The notes below the pieces were generated by a model that saw nothing but the letters and a program-made list of their open reading frames with translations, did no database searches and was not told where the DNA came from. From Mytilus edulis (taxonomy: Eukaryota > Mollusca > Bivalvia > Mytilida > Mytilidae): a stretch of 64,000 nucleotides of DNA. How positions within the stretch are numbered: position 1 is the stretch's first letter; every line of letters starts with the position of its first letter. This document shows positions 1-10,706 of the stretch, in pieces. Location: NCBI RefSeq assembly GCF_963676685.1, contig NC_092354.1, positions 28,800,193-28,864,192 on the forward strand, given 5' to 3'. A program made the position numbers and the translations under genes.

Positions 1-1617
1 AACCATGAATTCAACAGGAAGTATTCGAAGTAAAAAACTAATTAAAACATATGTTTAATAATTGAGATGGTCTCAAAGTTCGGACCTTCCTATGAAAACT
101 CGGATTTACCCAGATCGAAAAACGTTTGAACTATTTTGCCATTTAGGGCTCTTCATATCCACAAAGACTCGAATTCATCACACACGAAGTCAGATGACTT
201 CAATTCTTGGACGCGTTTATCTTCCTTTTTTTGTTGCCTCCTTAACTTGGTAGGACGTGCCAAGCGGCCTTCTTGGTGCCTTTCATTATCTCGCACTATC
301 CGACTACATCCACAGTGAAGCCTTGCTGTGTCTTATATCAATAATGAATTGTAAAAATATGTGTACTCTAGAATCCTTTTAGAAATGAAAACAGAGCTGA
401 TACCACTTCCTCATAAAAATAACAACCAATTAATGACTGGAATGCCACCCAATTTGAATATATGGTGACCCACTGTAACAGCATAATTAATTGGAATTGT
501 GTTTAATACCATGATGGTTAAGTAGCATAAACGATCTCGCTCAAAGTTACAGGCTTTAAAAAAATGAGTATGGCGTCCCGATTTTAGGTCCAAATATGGC
601 ACCGGTGACCCAATGTCAGTCACATGGTCAACCTCTAAAGTATGGCGTCCCATTTTTAGGGTCTTATATGGCGGTACTATCGGCCAACAGGAAAGTGGTA
701 ACACGACGTAAATTAAACACGTGTATACATTACAACTCCCTATCCATGCTTTCATCAAGCTTCAAACCGAATATAAATTCCCTATCATAAAAGTTTTAAA
801 AAAAACGTTAACGAATACATTTTCGTGAACATAGAGCGCCTTTATAATTCATTTTGGTTTGGAAAAAGAAACTTTTTTTAAGATAACTTTTTAAATAAAT
901 AAATCGACAAAATAAGAAAAACATTATATAAGATATACATGAAATTTTAAAGAGTTTTCATGTTTTTGGCTAATACAAAATATTTCTGTATAATTATAAC
1001 TATATGTCATGTCTGTAGTTCCCTTTTGGAATCATTATTTTATCACTATTTTCTAATTTAAGTTCACGGGTTCGAAATGATTATTAATGAACTGTGTGGA
1101 TATAAAAAAACTTTACGGCATGCTCAAGCTTTTCTGGTTCCATTATTGAACGATGAAATTGTTTGCCTTTTCGTTCATAGTGCATGTAAAGGGGCATATT
1201 GCCTAGCCTCGTCAATCTTATACATTGTTAGTCCAGGTATCATATTTTGAAGTTTAGAATATTTTGGGCGTGAACAGTTATTTTCACGACAAAAATGTCA
1301 CGTACAAATAAAGGCAACAAAGCGTCAAAATACAGTCGTTCTTTTCTTTTCTTTTTTGTTAACGTTAATACTGCAAATATTGACATTTAAATGTCTAAAA
1401 TGTTACTAATAATTGCAAAGTGAGGGAATATACATCCTTCAGTTATACTGCAACGGATATTCTAGATAGTATCAACAGATTTGACTCACAACAATATTTG
1501 ATTGAAAAGACTTTCTGACGTTTGTTGTTGACATCGAAATAAAGATTGTTTATGAGCACTAAAATACGTATCGTATGTTGTTTTTAGTTTAAGAAACACT
1601 TTTGAAAATAAATACTT
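1..1617. other. AT-rich intergenic DNA, nothing recognised
   Basis: I see no exon with believable splice borders and no RNA gene here. Short open frames exist on both strands but show no domain or biased composition. A stretch near 620-680 carries two close copies of a 'tatggcgtcccatttttagg'-like phrase (about 570 and 640), which suggests a small degenerate tandem duplication. Confidence 0.4.
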
Positions 1618-1939
1618 TCAATCTAGTTGTTGAGCTCGGTATATTAGATGGAACTGTCGTAAGAGATCTGTATCTGCAATCAACAGTCTTACCCGAGCAA
1701 CTACATGAGGTAGGGCATCCATTGACGGTGATGCAGGATGGATATAAAAGTTAAAATGTCTAATTGTACTTGCATTTCTACCTAAATTTCCTTTATTTGT
1801 AAAATCATTTTGATTTTTTTTCTCCCCATAATCTGACTTAGGTGTTAGGGGGAGAACATCAAGGGGGAGACCATTCACTACTATTTTTCCATATCTTACT
1901 TTCCTGTATGGGAAAGATCGTTTTTTCCCACTGCTTTTG
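1618..1939 (-). CDS. terminal exon of an unrecognised gene or element ORF
   Basis: On the minus strand a pyrimidine tract and AG (just right of 1939) open a 107-codon frame that ends in a stop at 1618-1620. It begins in phase 1, so a missing upstream exon must supply one base. The peptide starts with a basic patch (SSGKKRSFPYRKVRYGK), then a hydrophobic VVNGLPLDVLPLTPK stretch, and ends in a helix-like RLLIADTDLLRQFHLIYRAQQLD tail. I do not recognise a family. The RKVRYGK-IVVNGLP style recalls ORFs of molluscan retroelements, but that is an impression only. No upstream exon was found to the right. Confidence 0.35.
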
Positions 1940-2074
1940 CTAAAAAAAAAAATATAACAAACTATTTACTAAAATACATTTAAAAATTATTTTTGTTGAG
2001 CCTTTGAGTGAATACAAAAAAGCGAGACATAGTGATCCTACATTCTGTTTCGTCAGCGTCCACAAATTCTGATT

Positions 2075-2300
2075 GAATTATCCAAACAATGGTAAAATTT
2101 GTTGAAAAAGTTGCAAATTTTCTATAAACGTAGTTGGTTTAATTTTACTTATAATACAATTGTCAATACGTATAAGAAAATTATCTTGTTCAAATGACCG
2201 ATTTAAGGTAATATGAAATACAATTATTATAAAAGTTGTCAAATTTACAGTATAATGTGAATAAACAGCTGCGCCATGAGCGCATGATACGCCCGACGTT
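2075..2300 (-). repeat. isolated diverged monomer of the ~180-bp satellite, inverted
   Basis: Read on the minus strand this segment has the same word order as the 43-48.5 kb satellite: 'tactgtaaatttg' then a T-rich run, 'ttaccttaaatcggtcattt', and 'caag/caaga'. It is diverged and stands alone, about 40 kb from the array and in opposite orientation. Confidence 0.6.
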
Positions 2301-2329
2301 TGTGTGGAAGTTTTATGCAATAATCATAA

Positions 2330-2650
2330 ATAGTTTCTGAGAAAGTTTTAAGCAATTACCATTTATTGCTTTTGAGACACGGCGGGACATGTGAAACCCC
2401 CCCCCCCCCCCCCCCACCCTGTTTTTTTTTTTTTACAAATATCACTAAATCATAAATTGTTTTTGCGATACGGCGCGACATGTAAAAAAAAAATCTCCCC
2501 TTTTTTACAAAATACTCAATAACTCAAAAATAAAATTGTGAGTCATCACCAAAAAGTATACAGATCTTAAGATTAATATAACAAAGAAGTGTGTAAAGTT
2601 TTAAGCAATAATCATAAATCGTTTTTGAGATACGGCACGACATGTATCTT
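2330..2650 (+). repeat. dispersed repeat with internal ~115-bp units
   Basis: The phrase 'tttttgagatacggcgcgacatgt' followed by 'tacaaaatactcaataactc' and 'caccaaaaagtatacagat' recurs here at least twice and again at 3340-3790. A run of 17 C followed by A, CCC, TG and a T run (2398-2435) is likely a slippage site inside the repeat. Confidence 0.65.
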
Positions 2651-2654
2651 TTGC

Positions 2655-3340
2655 TCTTTGCACGTTAAGAACCCTTGCAACAACTCTTTGAGGGGTCCGT
2701 AGGTGGCCTGTTGCAAGGCAAAATTTTGGTCCCTATCCAATATATCCTCATTTTCTAGTGGCAGTCCAAATTTCCCCGACCATCATCCCAGATGGCCTTT
2801 ATTGTATCAACCTACCTTCTGTATTTATTGTGAACTTGTTTTCGTCCTGAACATCCCCAAGGGTGACTGGGGTATAGAAGTATGGTCACTTGGTCTTCTC
2901 CCGACCGGCAGTAAAACGCTTGCCAAAGTGGGGCGTCCGTTTGGCTGTGCGGGATGTATCAAGTTCGCAGTCACGTCCGGTCAGAAGGGGGACGTTAAAT
3001 CCGATGCCTCGTGTAAAGAGAGTGCCACGCTCTTTGCACGTTAAGAACCCTTGCAACAACTGTCCCTATATACCCTATTGCCACGCTCTTTGCACGTTAA
3101 GAACCCTTGCAACAACTGTCCCTATATACCCTCTTTTTCCGGTGGCAGTCCAAATTTCTCCGACCATCATCCCAAATGGCCTCTATTGTATCAACCTACC
3201 TATTGTATTTATTGTGAACTTGTTCTCGTCCTGAATATGCATGAAATATTTGCCACTGGACGTTAAGCAACCAACAATCAATCGTCCTGAATATGCATGA
3301 AATATTTGCCACTGGACGTTAAGCAACCAACAATCAATCA
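2655..3340 (+). repeat. dispersed mussel repeat ('tgccactggacgttaagcaac' family)
   Basis: It runs from 'cacgttaagaacccttgcaac' to 'ggacgttaagcaaccaacaatcaatc'. An inverted copy lies at 12055-12345, and fragments lie at 10980-11050 and inside intron 1 of both transposon copies. Two internal tandem duplications are visible: the 'ccacgctctttgcacgtt' block (3026-3135, period about 55) and the 'cctgaatatgcatgaaat' block (3227-3345, period about 55). Confidence 0.7.
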
Positions 3341-3790
3341 ATCAATAAATCATTTTTGAGATACGGCGCAACATGTAAAAAACCCTCCCCCTTTTTTACA
3401 AAATACTCAATAACTTAAAAATGAAATTTTGAATCATCACCAAAAAGTATACAGATATTAAGATTAATATAACTAAGAAGTGTTTACAGTTTTAAGCAAT
3501 AATCAAGAATCGTTTTTGAGATACGGTGCGACATGTGAAAAAAAAAATCACACCCCTGTTTTAGTGACAAAGTGCCGTAACTCAAAAAGTTTAAATCTTA
3601 TTTTCACCAAAAAGTATACAGATCATTTGACCATCATAAAAAACAACTATATTAAGTTTCATGAAATTTAGATTAGTCGTTCTCAAGTTACGGTGCGACA
3701 TGTTTACGCCGGACAGACAGACGGACGGACGGACACCGGACATTTGTATACCATAATACGTCCCGTCAAAATTTTGACGGGCGTATAAAA
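3340..3790 (+). repeat. second copy of the 'gatacggcgcgacatgt' repeat with 3' end
   Basis: Same family as 2330-2650. This copy ends with a 'gacagacagacggacggacgg' microsatellite-like run and a short palindrome, 'ccgtcaaaattttgacggg', near 3763-3782. Such an ending is typical of a repeat terminus. Confidence 0.65.
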
Positions 3791-3829
3791 ATTATTAATA
3801 TACCGATGGTCGGTTTAAAACATATTCTG

Positions 3830-4075
3830 TACAATTATTCATAAAAAGTGGTCGATTTCGGTTTTATCTAATACAATTTTCCTAAAAATGGTTAAATTAA
3901 CTGAAAAATGTAAATTTTGAACGAAGCTGTGGTTTGATCTTGTTTATATCTGACACAAATGTTAGAACATAAAAGAAAATTATCTTAATCAAATGACCGA
4001 TTAAAGGTAACATCAAATACAATTATAAAAAAAAGTTTTCAAATTTTCGGTAAAACATTTAAACTAGTACGGACC
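3830..4075 (-). repeat. second isolated satellite-related monomer, inverted
   Basis: The minus strand gives 'gatgttacctttaatcggtc' followed by 'atttgattaagataa' and later 'aaaccacagctt', matching in order the words 'gatgttaccttaaatcggtc', 'atttgatcaagaag' and 'aaccacagcttt' of the 180-bp satellite. Identity is lower than among array monomers. Confidence 0.55.
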
Positions 4076-4284
4076 TACCATTTGTTTATCCTTATTATTA
4101 TTTGTGGTAATTATTCAAGATAAGATTTTTTATCTTCCTTACCTGGCCAGATAAAATGTTTTTCTCAAAATTCAGAATCAAATATATTATTTCCGGAAAA
4201 AACATGCCTGTAAAATGGTCGGTCCGGGACACATGTTTTATTTGGATTATTTGTTACACTCTATTAGATTGTCAGTTTACATGA

Positions 4285-4440
4285 AAGAGGGACGAAAGAT
4301 ACCAAAGGGACAGTCAAACTCATAAATCTAAAACAAACAAACAACAGCACACATGACACAACATAGAAAACCAAAGAATAAACAACACGAACCCCACCAC
4401 AAATCTAGGGGTGATCTCAGGTGCTCCGGAAAATGTATAT
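4285..4440 (+). repeat. dispersed repeat ('gggacgaaagataccaaaggga' family)
   Basis: A near copy is at 62548-62740 and a diverged partial copy at 14183-14330. All share the order 'cgaaagataccaaagggaca', 'aaactcataaat', 'gacacaacatagaaaa', 'aggggtgatct.aggtgctcc'. I read it as a short interspersed element of bivalves; the class is not determined. Confidence 0.65.
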
Positions 4441-5004
4441 ATACATGGATATGCATTATTAACACAATGCTGTAAGTGACAATCTATATCTGTAGATAAT
4501 TAGCCTTTCTTTTAGAAAGAGCTGCACACAGCTGTACAATTGATACCATTTCCCATCTAGGATGACGATACAAGGAACCGATCACTTTAAATGTTTGTAG
4601 CTCTTTGATAACATGTTCTACATACAATCTTCTCTTTTGTGAAGAATGTTATATTCTCGTTTGCGCCTTCGTTCCATCTGTTGCAAACTTAGAAGTTCTA
4701 CCGTTTAATATGGCGCGTAACCAGAGGGTCGGTGTTTTGATAAATACTATCCGCAAGAAATTAACAATTGTCTGGAAAATCAAATTCCATGCCCGGTCCT
4801 ATAGGTTTCATTTGCTGGTTGGTAAATGCGCCATTGTTGTGACCTAGAAATCCAGAATGTGTTTATCAGATATATTTTTTTCTGTTGTCTTTAATAATCT
4901 ACAAATACATAGGGGGATATTTTAAAAATCATCATACTATTATTTTTGGTAAATTGTCGATTAGATAACTTTCATTTTACTTTTAAACTTTTCTAACGTA
5001 TTTT
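4441..5004. other. no convincing feature; one long weak open frame
   Basis: An 80-codon plus-strand frame (4605-4847) has no domain, no biased composition and no good splice borders. The minus strand at 4660-4850 is relatively GC-rich for this region and could be a promoter or 5' exon of the gene to the right or left, but nothing decides this. Confidence 0.25.
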
Positions 5005-5009
5005 TTCAG

Positions 5010-5335
5010 ACATATGGTACCTTTGATAACTATTTACACCACTGGGTCGATGCCACAATTGCCACTGCTGGTGGACGTTTCGTCCCCAAGGGCATTACTA
5101 GCCCGGTAGTCAACACTTCGGTGTTGACATGAATATCAATAATGTTGTCATTTTTATAAATTTCCTGTGCACAAAACTTTGAATTTTTCAAAAAATAAGA
5201 ATGTTCTTATCCCAGGCATAAATTACCTTAGATGTATTTGGCACAACTTTTTGGAATTTTGGATACTCAATGCTCTTCAAGATTGTACTTGTTTGGCTTT
5301 AAAAATATTTTGATATGAGCGTCACTGATGAGTCT
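5010..5335 (+). repeat. dispersed mussel repeat ('accactgggtcgatgcc' family)
   Basis: It starts with 'tatggtacctttgataact' and runs through 'accactgggtcgatgcc', 'gtggacgtttcgtcccc' and 'ttggcacaactttttgg' to 'gatgagtctta'. The copy at 39955-40320 is longer and keeps the 3' part 'gacgaaacgcgcgtctgg'. A piece of it lies inverted at 41085-41165. Confidence 0.75.
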
Positions 5336-5559
5336 TAACTCCCAAAATCATATATTATATTTTACTTATATATTATAAACAAATTATACATAAACACATG
5401 ACATGATATAACTTATTAAATTTTCTTTTAAATGCAATTGCAAGGAAGGACAATAACAATTTACAGTCATTCACTGTTCAAAAAACTTTTGAGAATGAGT
5501 TATCTCCCTTAGTAAATGACCATTTTAGCAAAAATGGCAAGCCATTAACAGTACTATGG

Positions 5560-5970
5560 TTTGAAAACTGTAGACTATTAAATTAATCTATAAATTTAAA
5601 AATAAGAATATGTGGTAAAATTACCAATGAGATATATTGCCATCCAATACCAAATGTCATATATCATCAATTATAGATCACAGTATTGGCCTTCAACCTG
5701 GAGTATGACTCACATTGCAAGGTAAAATATAAAAGGACCCAGAATGACCAGTGTGAAATAATTCAAAAGATACAATCCAATTGCCAGATGTACATAAAAA
5801 ATTAATAAGGAGACTGTTGTTCTGTATAATTGTGCCCCTAATAAGTGGTGAATATCCAAAATTGTAACCTTAAAATATAAAAAAGAAGATGTGGTGTAAT
5901 TGCCAATGACACGACTCTTCACAAGAGACAATATGACACAGAAATTAAAAACTATAGGTCGTTATACAGT
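5560..5970 (+). repeat. two diverged copies of the 'gatgtggt..gattgccaatgagaca' repeat
   Basis: Both segments (about 5600-5705 and 5878-5970) follow the order 'atgtggt', 'ttgccaatga', 'caca', 'ataggtcgttatacagtc' or 'acagtattggccttcaac'. Better copies are at 15305-15480 and 39045-39300. Confidence 0.5.
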
Positions 5971-6116
5971 CATTTCTTTTTTACTGTGCCCTCAGTAAAA
6001 AAACTTTGAAGGGTTAAACATTTGGAATATTTACTTTGCCTGAGCATGCTGAGGGTCATAATTGTATAATAATATTCATAACATAAAAATCACTAACTGA
6101 ATTGGTTTCTCTTCAG

Positions 6117-8578
6117 GTATAGCTCCAGGTCAAAGTCAGGCACTTTTTAAGATGATTCAAGATAAAGACCCAGAATCTGCCAACTCATCTGAACTTCAAG
6201 AGATCATTGTAAAGATTCATCAGGAGAGTACAGACAGAAACACAAAACAGCAACTTTTGTCATTGATTGCCTTGTCACATACTAAGAAAGATCTTCAACA
6301 GCTTATACCTGGGCTGACAGTGTATGCAATAAATGGTGCCAGGAAACATGCTAAAACTAATGGCCATGGTAATTTTAATATCCACATATTATATATTTAC
6401 CATAACTTGAAGTTGAAAAATTATTGAGATTTTCAATTCATTAATAAAAAATAGAATAATATTTTTTGCACAAAAAGATTTACTTACTCTATTATAGAGC
6501 ATTTCTTAAAGATTATGGTCACAGTTAAAAACAAAAACAGCTAAGTTAATTTCAGTCAGATACAGCTTTTTTCCCATAACTCAAAAACTGTATCTTGATC
6601 TTGACCAAAGGTCAGATGTTAAGAGTTAAGAGTTAAGGTCACAGTAAGAAAACTATAATAACAATTGTTTCTAGGCATTACTGCATTGTTTTATTCCAGA
6701 ATTTGACCCCCAAAGGTCATATCATTTAGGTCAAAGTCACATTCAGAGAATGATTTTAATCATATTTAGTCCAAGTACTTACTCCTTTTGATTATTATCA
6801 TCATTCTTTGTTTATTGATTCATTGATACAAATGTTATTATCATAAAAAAAAAGAAATTGCAAAATGTGGTAAGTAAGCATATGAATACCTTTTAGCAGA
6901 ATAAATTGTTTTGAATGTGTTAACTAAACAGTAATATGCAAACTAAAATGTTATGAAAATAAAATGTCTTAAGTCTTTCCACTAGTGATTTATAAAAATA
7001 TTTGCTTTTATTCAGGTGCTATAATACCTAAACAGCTCCCAGTCTTTCGACATAGGATGGATAAAGACAAGTTAGACCATGCCTTAGATTTTTTCTTCAG
7101 TCCATCATTTCAGCAGGTAAAAAAATATTGATATTGATGAAACTGAATATTCTTACCGTACACAACCTGAGAATATGCATGAGGGAAATTAGTCTTGGTC
7201 CAATTATTTCAAGGGAGATAATTGAACTATTGAGTTTAATATTGCAATATGTAGTAACAGGTCTCGTAAGTGCAACTTCTTATTAACAGCTTGATCAATA
7301 TTGATGAAACTTTACACACTTGCAGTACATAATCCGAGAATGTGCATAAAGGGAAAAAAACCTGGTCAAAAATATTTCAAGAGAGATAATTGAAACTAAT
7401 TTAGTTTATTGAAGTTTATGGGTAGTTGGGATATCATTTTAGTGAGTTCTATGCAACTCTTAGAATGCCAGATATTATCCACACAGGTATGTGTCCATTT
7501 GTGTTCAAATATACCCTAAAAAGCGGGGGTATATAGTGATAGGGAAGTCCATCAATCTGTTGTTCGTCCGTTCATTCGTCTGTCCATTCGTCTCAGATAC
7601 TTTGTATCTGCAACTCCTTATTAACCACTTATCTGAAAGAAATGAAACTTTCTCAGATTCTTTATGATATAATGCCATGGTGCACCTCCTTTTTTGTTTT
7701 TGTTTAAATTGATTTTTGGGGTTTCCAATACAATAACATGAACTTTGCAAGATGCAGGGGTATAATTTTGTGAAAATAGTGCTCTTACACTATGATTTTG
7801 TTAATCAAACTTTGATTAAGATACTTTAGATATTTAAATGTTTTTTTTCTATGAGAAAATGGGCTCATAATATTCAGCTGCAACTGCAACTGTTGGTCAG
7901 TGAAACTTCTCTGAAACCATAAAACAGAATATCATGAAACTTTATAGATGATTAGGACTTTTTGTTAAGATTTGTATACACACACAGATTTTGATCAACT
8001 AACTTTTTGTATGAGTTATGAGTCTTTCAACTATTGAATCTGATAAGATTTGTTTGACTAGTGACAATTATTTGGGCATGGTAATGCGAGTTTTCTCTTT
8101 AAGGTTCTTGAATTATCTAATAATAGCTTAAACCTTTTTTGATTTCTAGGTCTCATCCTTTGGTGTAAAGGAAATGAAGTTGGACAATGGAAATACAGTA
8201 ACAATACCTGAAGTAGTGAGAACTGCATGTCATGCCACTCTTATAAACGTGTATACAAAATTTTGTACAGAAACTGAATTCCTGCCTTTATCAAGATCCA
8301 CTTTATTCAAAATTCTAAATGCATGTCCATCTTCAAGACGAACAAACCTGAAAGGCCTCGACAATTGTGCCGCTGATGGTGGTGCATCATATGAGACATT
8401 GTTAACAACAGTCAAGGAAATGGGTAACTATGTTGTTGATGAGGAAGTGCAAGTAGAATTGCGTGACTGCAAGGACAGTTTAAATGCCAGTAAATTTTAC
8501 TTGAAGACAGACTTTAAAGCACACCTCAGGAAATGTGATAAATTCTGTTGTGAATTCTTGCACTTTTGCTATAAATGA
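6117..8578 (+). CDS. three-exon gene of an uncharacterised invertebrate family, 5' end missing
   Basis: Exons 6117-6369, 7017-7117 and 8151-8578 have clean AG/GT borders (CTTCAG, CATG|GTAATT; TTCAG, CAG|GTAAAA; TTCTAG) and join without breaking the frame: phase 1 into exon 2, phase 0 into exon 3, stop at 8576-8578. Exon 1 here begins in phase 1, so at least one upstream exon is missing; I could not find it. The joined product has about 260 residues with no signal peptide or membrane segment. Recognisable blocks are IPGLTVYAINGARKHA, a charged linker, then PLSRSTLFKILNACPSS and LKGLDNCAADGG, ending in a Cys-rich tail (KCDKFCCEFLHFC). From memory the PLS-STL-IL-C-AS-KSL-GLD pattern is common in large unnamed protein families of molluscs and corals that may derive from transposons. 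The end right after the Cys-rich block suggests a truncated member. Function unknown. Confidence 0.7.
7140..7440 (+). repeat. degenerate ~150-bp direct duplication inside intron 2
   Basis: The order 'atattgatgaaact', 'gtacataatcc/gtacacaacct', 'gagaatatgcatgaggg' and 'caagggagataattgaa' occurs at about 7130-7230 and again at 7300-7400. It belongs to an intronic dispersed repeat; a stretch with 'tcgtccgttcattcgtctgtcc' follows at 7560-7595. Confidence 0.5.
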
Positions 8579-8727
8579 TGCTTCTGATGACAGAAATCTA
8601 TGATTTTAATTATTTATTTCACAATCATCATGATCATCACAATCCTCAAAATTTGCTAGTTTGAAAATTTATTTTTCAGAAAGAAAAAAATTCTAGGGTC
8701 GATCGTGTACTGGAAACACCTATTGTG

Positions 8728-9170
8728 ACTGTAAAGATCTCGGTGCTTGTGATACATTATTTTTCGTCAAGATGAGTGACTAAAGATCTTAGTGCTTGTG
8801 ATGCATTTTTGTTTCCCAAGATGAGTGACTAAAGATATTGGTACTTGTGGTACATTATTGTTTCCCCAAGATGAGTGACTAAAGATATTGGTACTTGTGG
8901 TACATTATTGTTTCCCCAAGATGAGTGACTGTAAAGATCTCGGTGCTTGTGATACATTATTTTTCGTCAAGATGAGTGACTATAGATCTTAGTGCTTGTG
9001 ATGCATTTTTGTTTCCCAAGATGAGCGACTAAAGATCTTTGCACTTGTGGTTCATTATTGTTTCCCCAAGATGAATGACTGTAAAGATCTCGGTGCTTGT
9101 GGTGCATTATTGTTTCCCGAGATGGTTGTTGTGCATTATTGTTTTTCAAGATGAGTGACTCAAGGTCTTG
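8728..9170 (+). repeat. ~50-bp minisatellite with 200-bp higher order, 8-9 units
   Basis: The unit is roughly 'gtgactaaagatcttggtgc' plus 'ttgtggtacattattg' plus 'tttccccaagatga'. The variant with 'gtaaagatctcggtgc' and 'tttttcgtcaag' occurs at about 8731 and again at about 8931, so blocks of four units were duplicated. It begins about 150 bp past the stop codon of the preceding gene, so it may sit in its 3' UTR. Confidence 0.8.
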
Positions 9171-9837
9171 GTGTTCAAGTATCATTAGTTTGTTAGTTTT
9201 CCAAACTAGGAGTTTCAGGATGAAATTTATTAATAAAGCCATCGATTGGGTTGGAATCTGTAGGATAAATTTCTACTGCTAAAATAAAAATAAAAATATG
9301 ACTCTTGTGGGGTTTAACCGATAGAAAAAATTCGCAAATATGGTATCGTTGTAAAACTTATTTTATTATTTCATATAGAAGTAATGGTGAACATTTGGAG
9401 ATAATGCACTTCAAACTTCATTTCTTTCTTCTTTTTTTTTTGTTTATCTTTGTAGATGTCTTACCAGTAAACTGATGTCTGAAATGAACATAAAAGGGAA
9501 AATGACTAAACATGCCTTTGGTGACTAAAACCTGTTCGAAATTATAAGTGAGTCATACCAATGTTTTACAAAATGAAGAATGTGTTACAATTTGTCACCA
9601 AATCCTACTCTGGCATTACATTATTTTTTACCCAAATCTTTTCACAAAATCCTTGCATTGAAAATTAATTAACACAATAACCCAAAGGTTGCCATCAGTA
9701 AATTATTTTAAATAATGATATCATTAAACAGAAATAAGTTGTTCACTTAAAATAGAATAGTACTTAATGTGAACTGCAAAAGAAAATTTACCAAATTATG
9801 ATGGTGTACTTATACAAAGGTTTTCCTATTGCAGATA
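9171..9837. other. AT-rich DNA, nothing recognised
   Basis: No exon-like frame and no clear repeat. A C/T-rich run followed by TAG (9421-9457) could be an acceptor, but the sequence after it does not stay open. Confidence 0.35.
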
Positions 9838-10040
9838 CTGTAGTAAAAAGTAAAAACACAAAATTACTGAACTCCGAGGAAAATTCAAAAAGAAAAGTCC
9901 CAAATCAATTGGCAAAATCAAAAGTTTAAACACATCAAACGAATGGATAACAACTGTCATATTCCTGACTTGGTACAGGCATCTTATGCAGAAAATGTTG
10001 GATTGAACCTGGTTTTAATGCTAGCTAAACATCTCACTTC
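9838..10040 (+). repeat. dispersed repeat ('aaagtcccaaatca' family), copy A
   Basis: The order 'ctccgaggaaaattcaaaaa', 'gaaaagtcccaaatca', 'aacacatcaaacgaatgg', 'cctgacttggtacaggca' and 'ggattgaacctggtttta' matches 15825-16010 almost word for word. The frame running through it is not a gene. Confidence 0.7.
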
Positions 10041-10706
10041 TATGACCAGGTCAGGTCGAACTCGGAAAATCAGGTATACTCGGTTTTGCGAGTTTTCAAT
10101 CCCATCATGCAGTTTCGTCAATAAAGGGAGATAATTTTGTCGGAATTTTTAGTTTCATTTGGCGGGAATTTTTAAAATTAAAAAAATATATATATTTAAA
10201 TCCTATATATATATTGAATTGGTAAAACAATAAAGTATTTTATTAAAGTAAAGTGTTGTGTTGTATATTCATTTGAATAATTGAGCAATTATTTTTTCAC
10301 AATGTTGGTCTATCTATTTCGCTGTAAATACACTGGTGTTCAAATGTTAATTAATATGATCAGATTGGTTAATTATCATGTTTGATGTTTGATAATTAAT
10401 TGATATGTAAAATAAATAACTCAGTTAATAAAATTGTTTTGTAACAGTCTTTGAAGTTTTATTCATTTTTGTTTTCATTGATAGCTGATCCCGGCTTGTG
10501 AAAGTTATTATCTCAAGCCCAAGCTTTAATTTAATGTGAACAGCATTGCATTCACTCAAGTTAATTGAGAAATTTAAGACAATTAAGAATTTGTTTATAT
10601 ATACTGCAATTGAATTTCATCAATTTCCATAAGCTATCTGATCTCATAACTTGTTATAACGTAGAAACATCATAATATTCCTTTATTTCCGTGTACAACA
10701 GTACAT

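Noticed and set aside
2398..2435. Poly-C and poly-T run as a functional site (G-quadruplex)
   Set aside because: It lies inside a dispersed repeat and looks like slippage; no gene nearby would use it.
2703..3266. Three overlapping 71-114-codon ORFs
   Set aside because: Product of a repeat with internal tandem duplications; the same peptides appear in several frames.
9943..10134. 63-codon ORF at 9943
   Set aside because: Lies in the 'aaagtcccaaatca' repeat, whose second copy at 15825 does not keep the frame.
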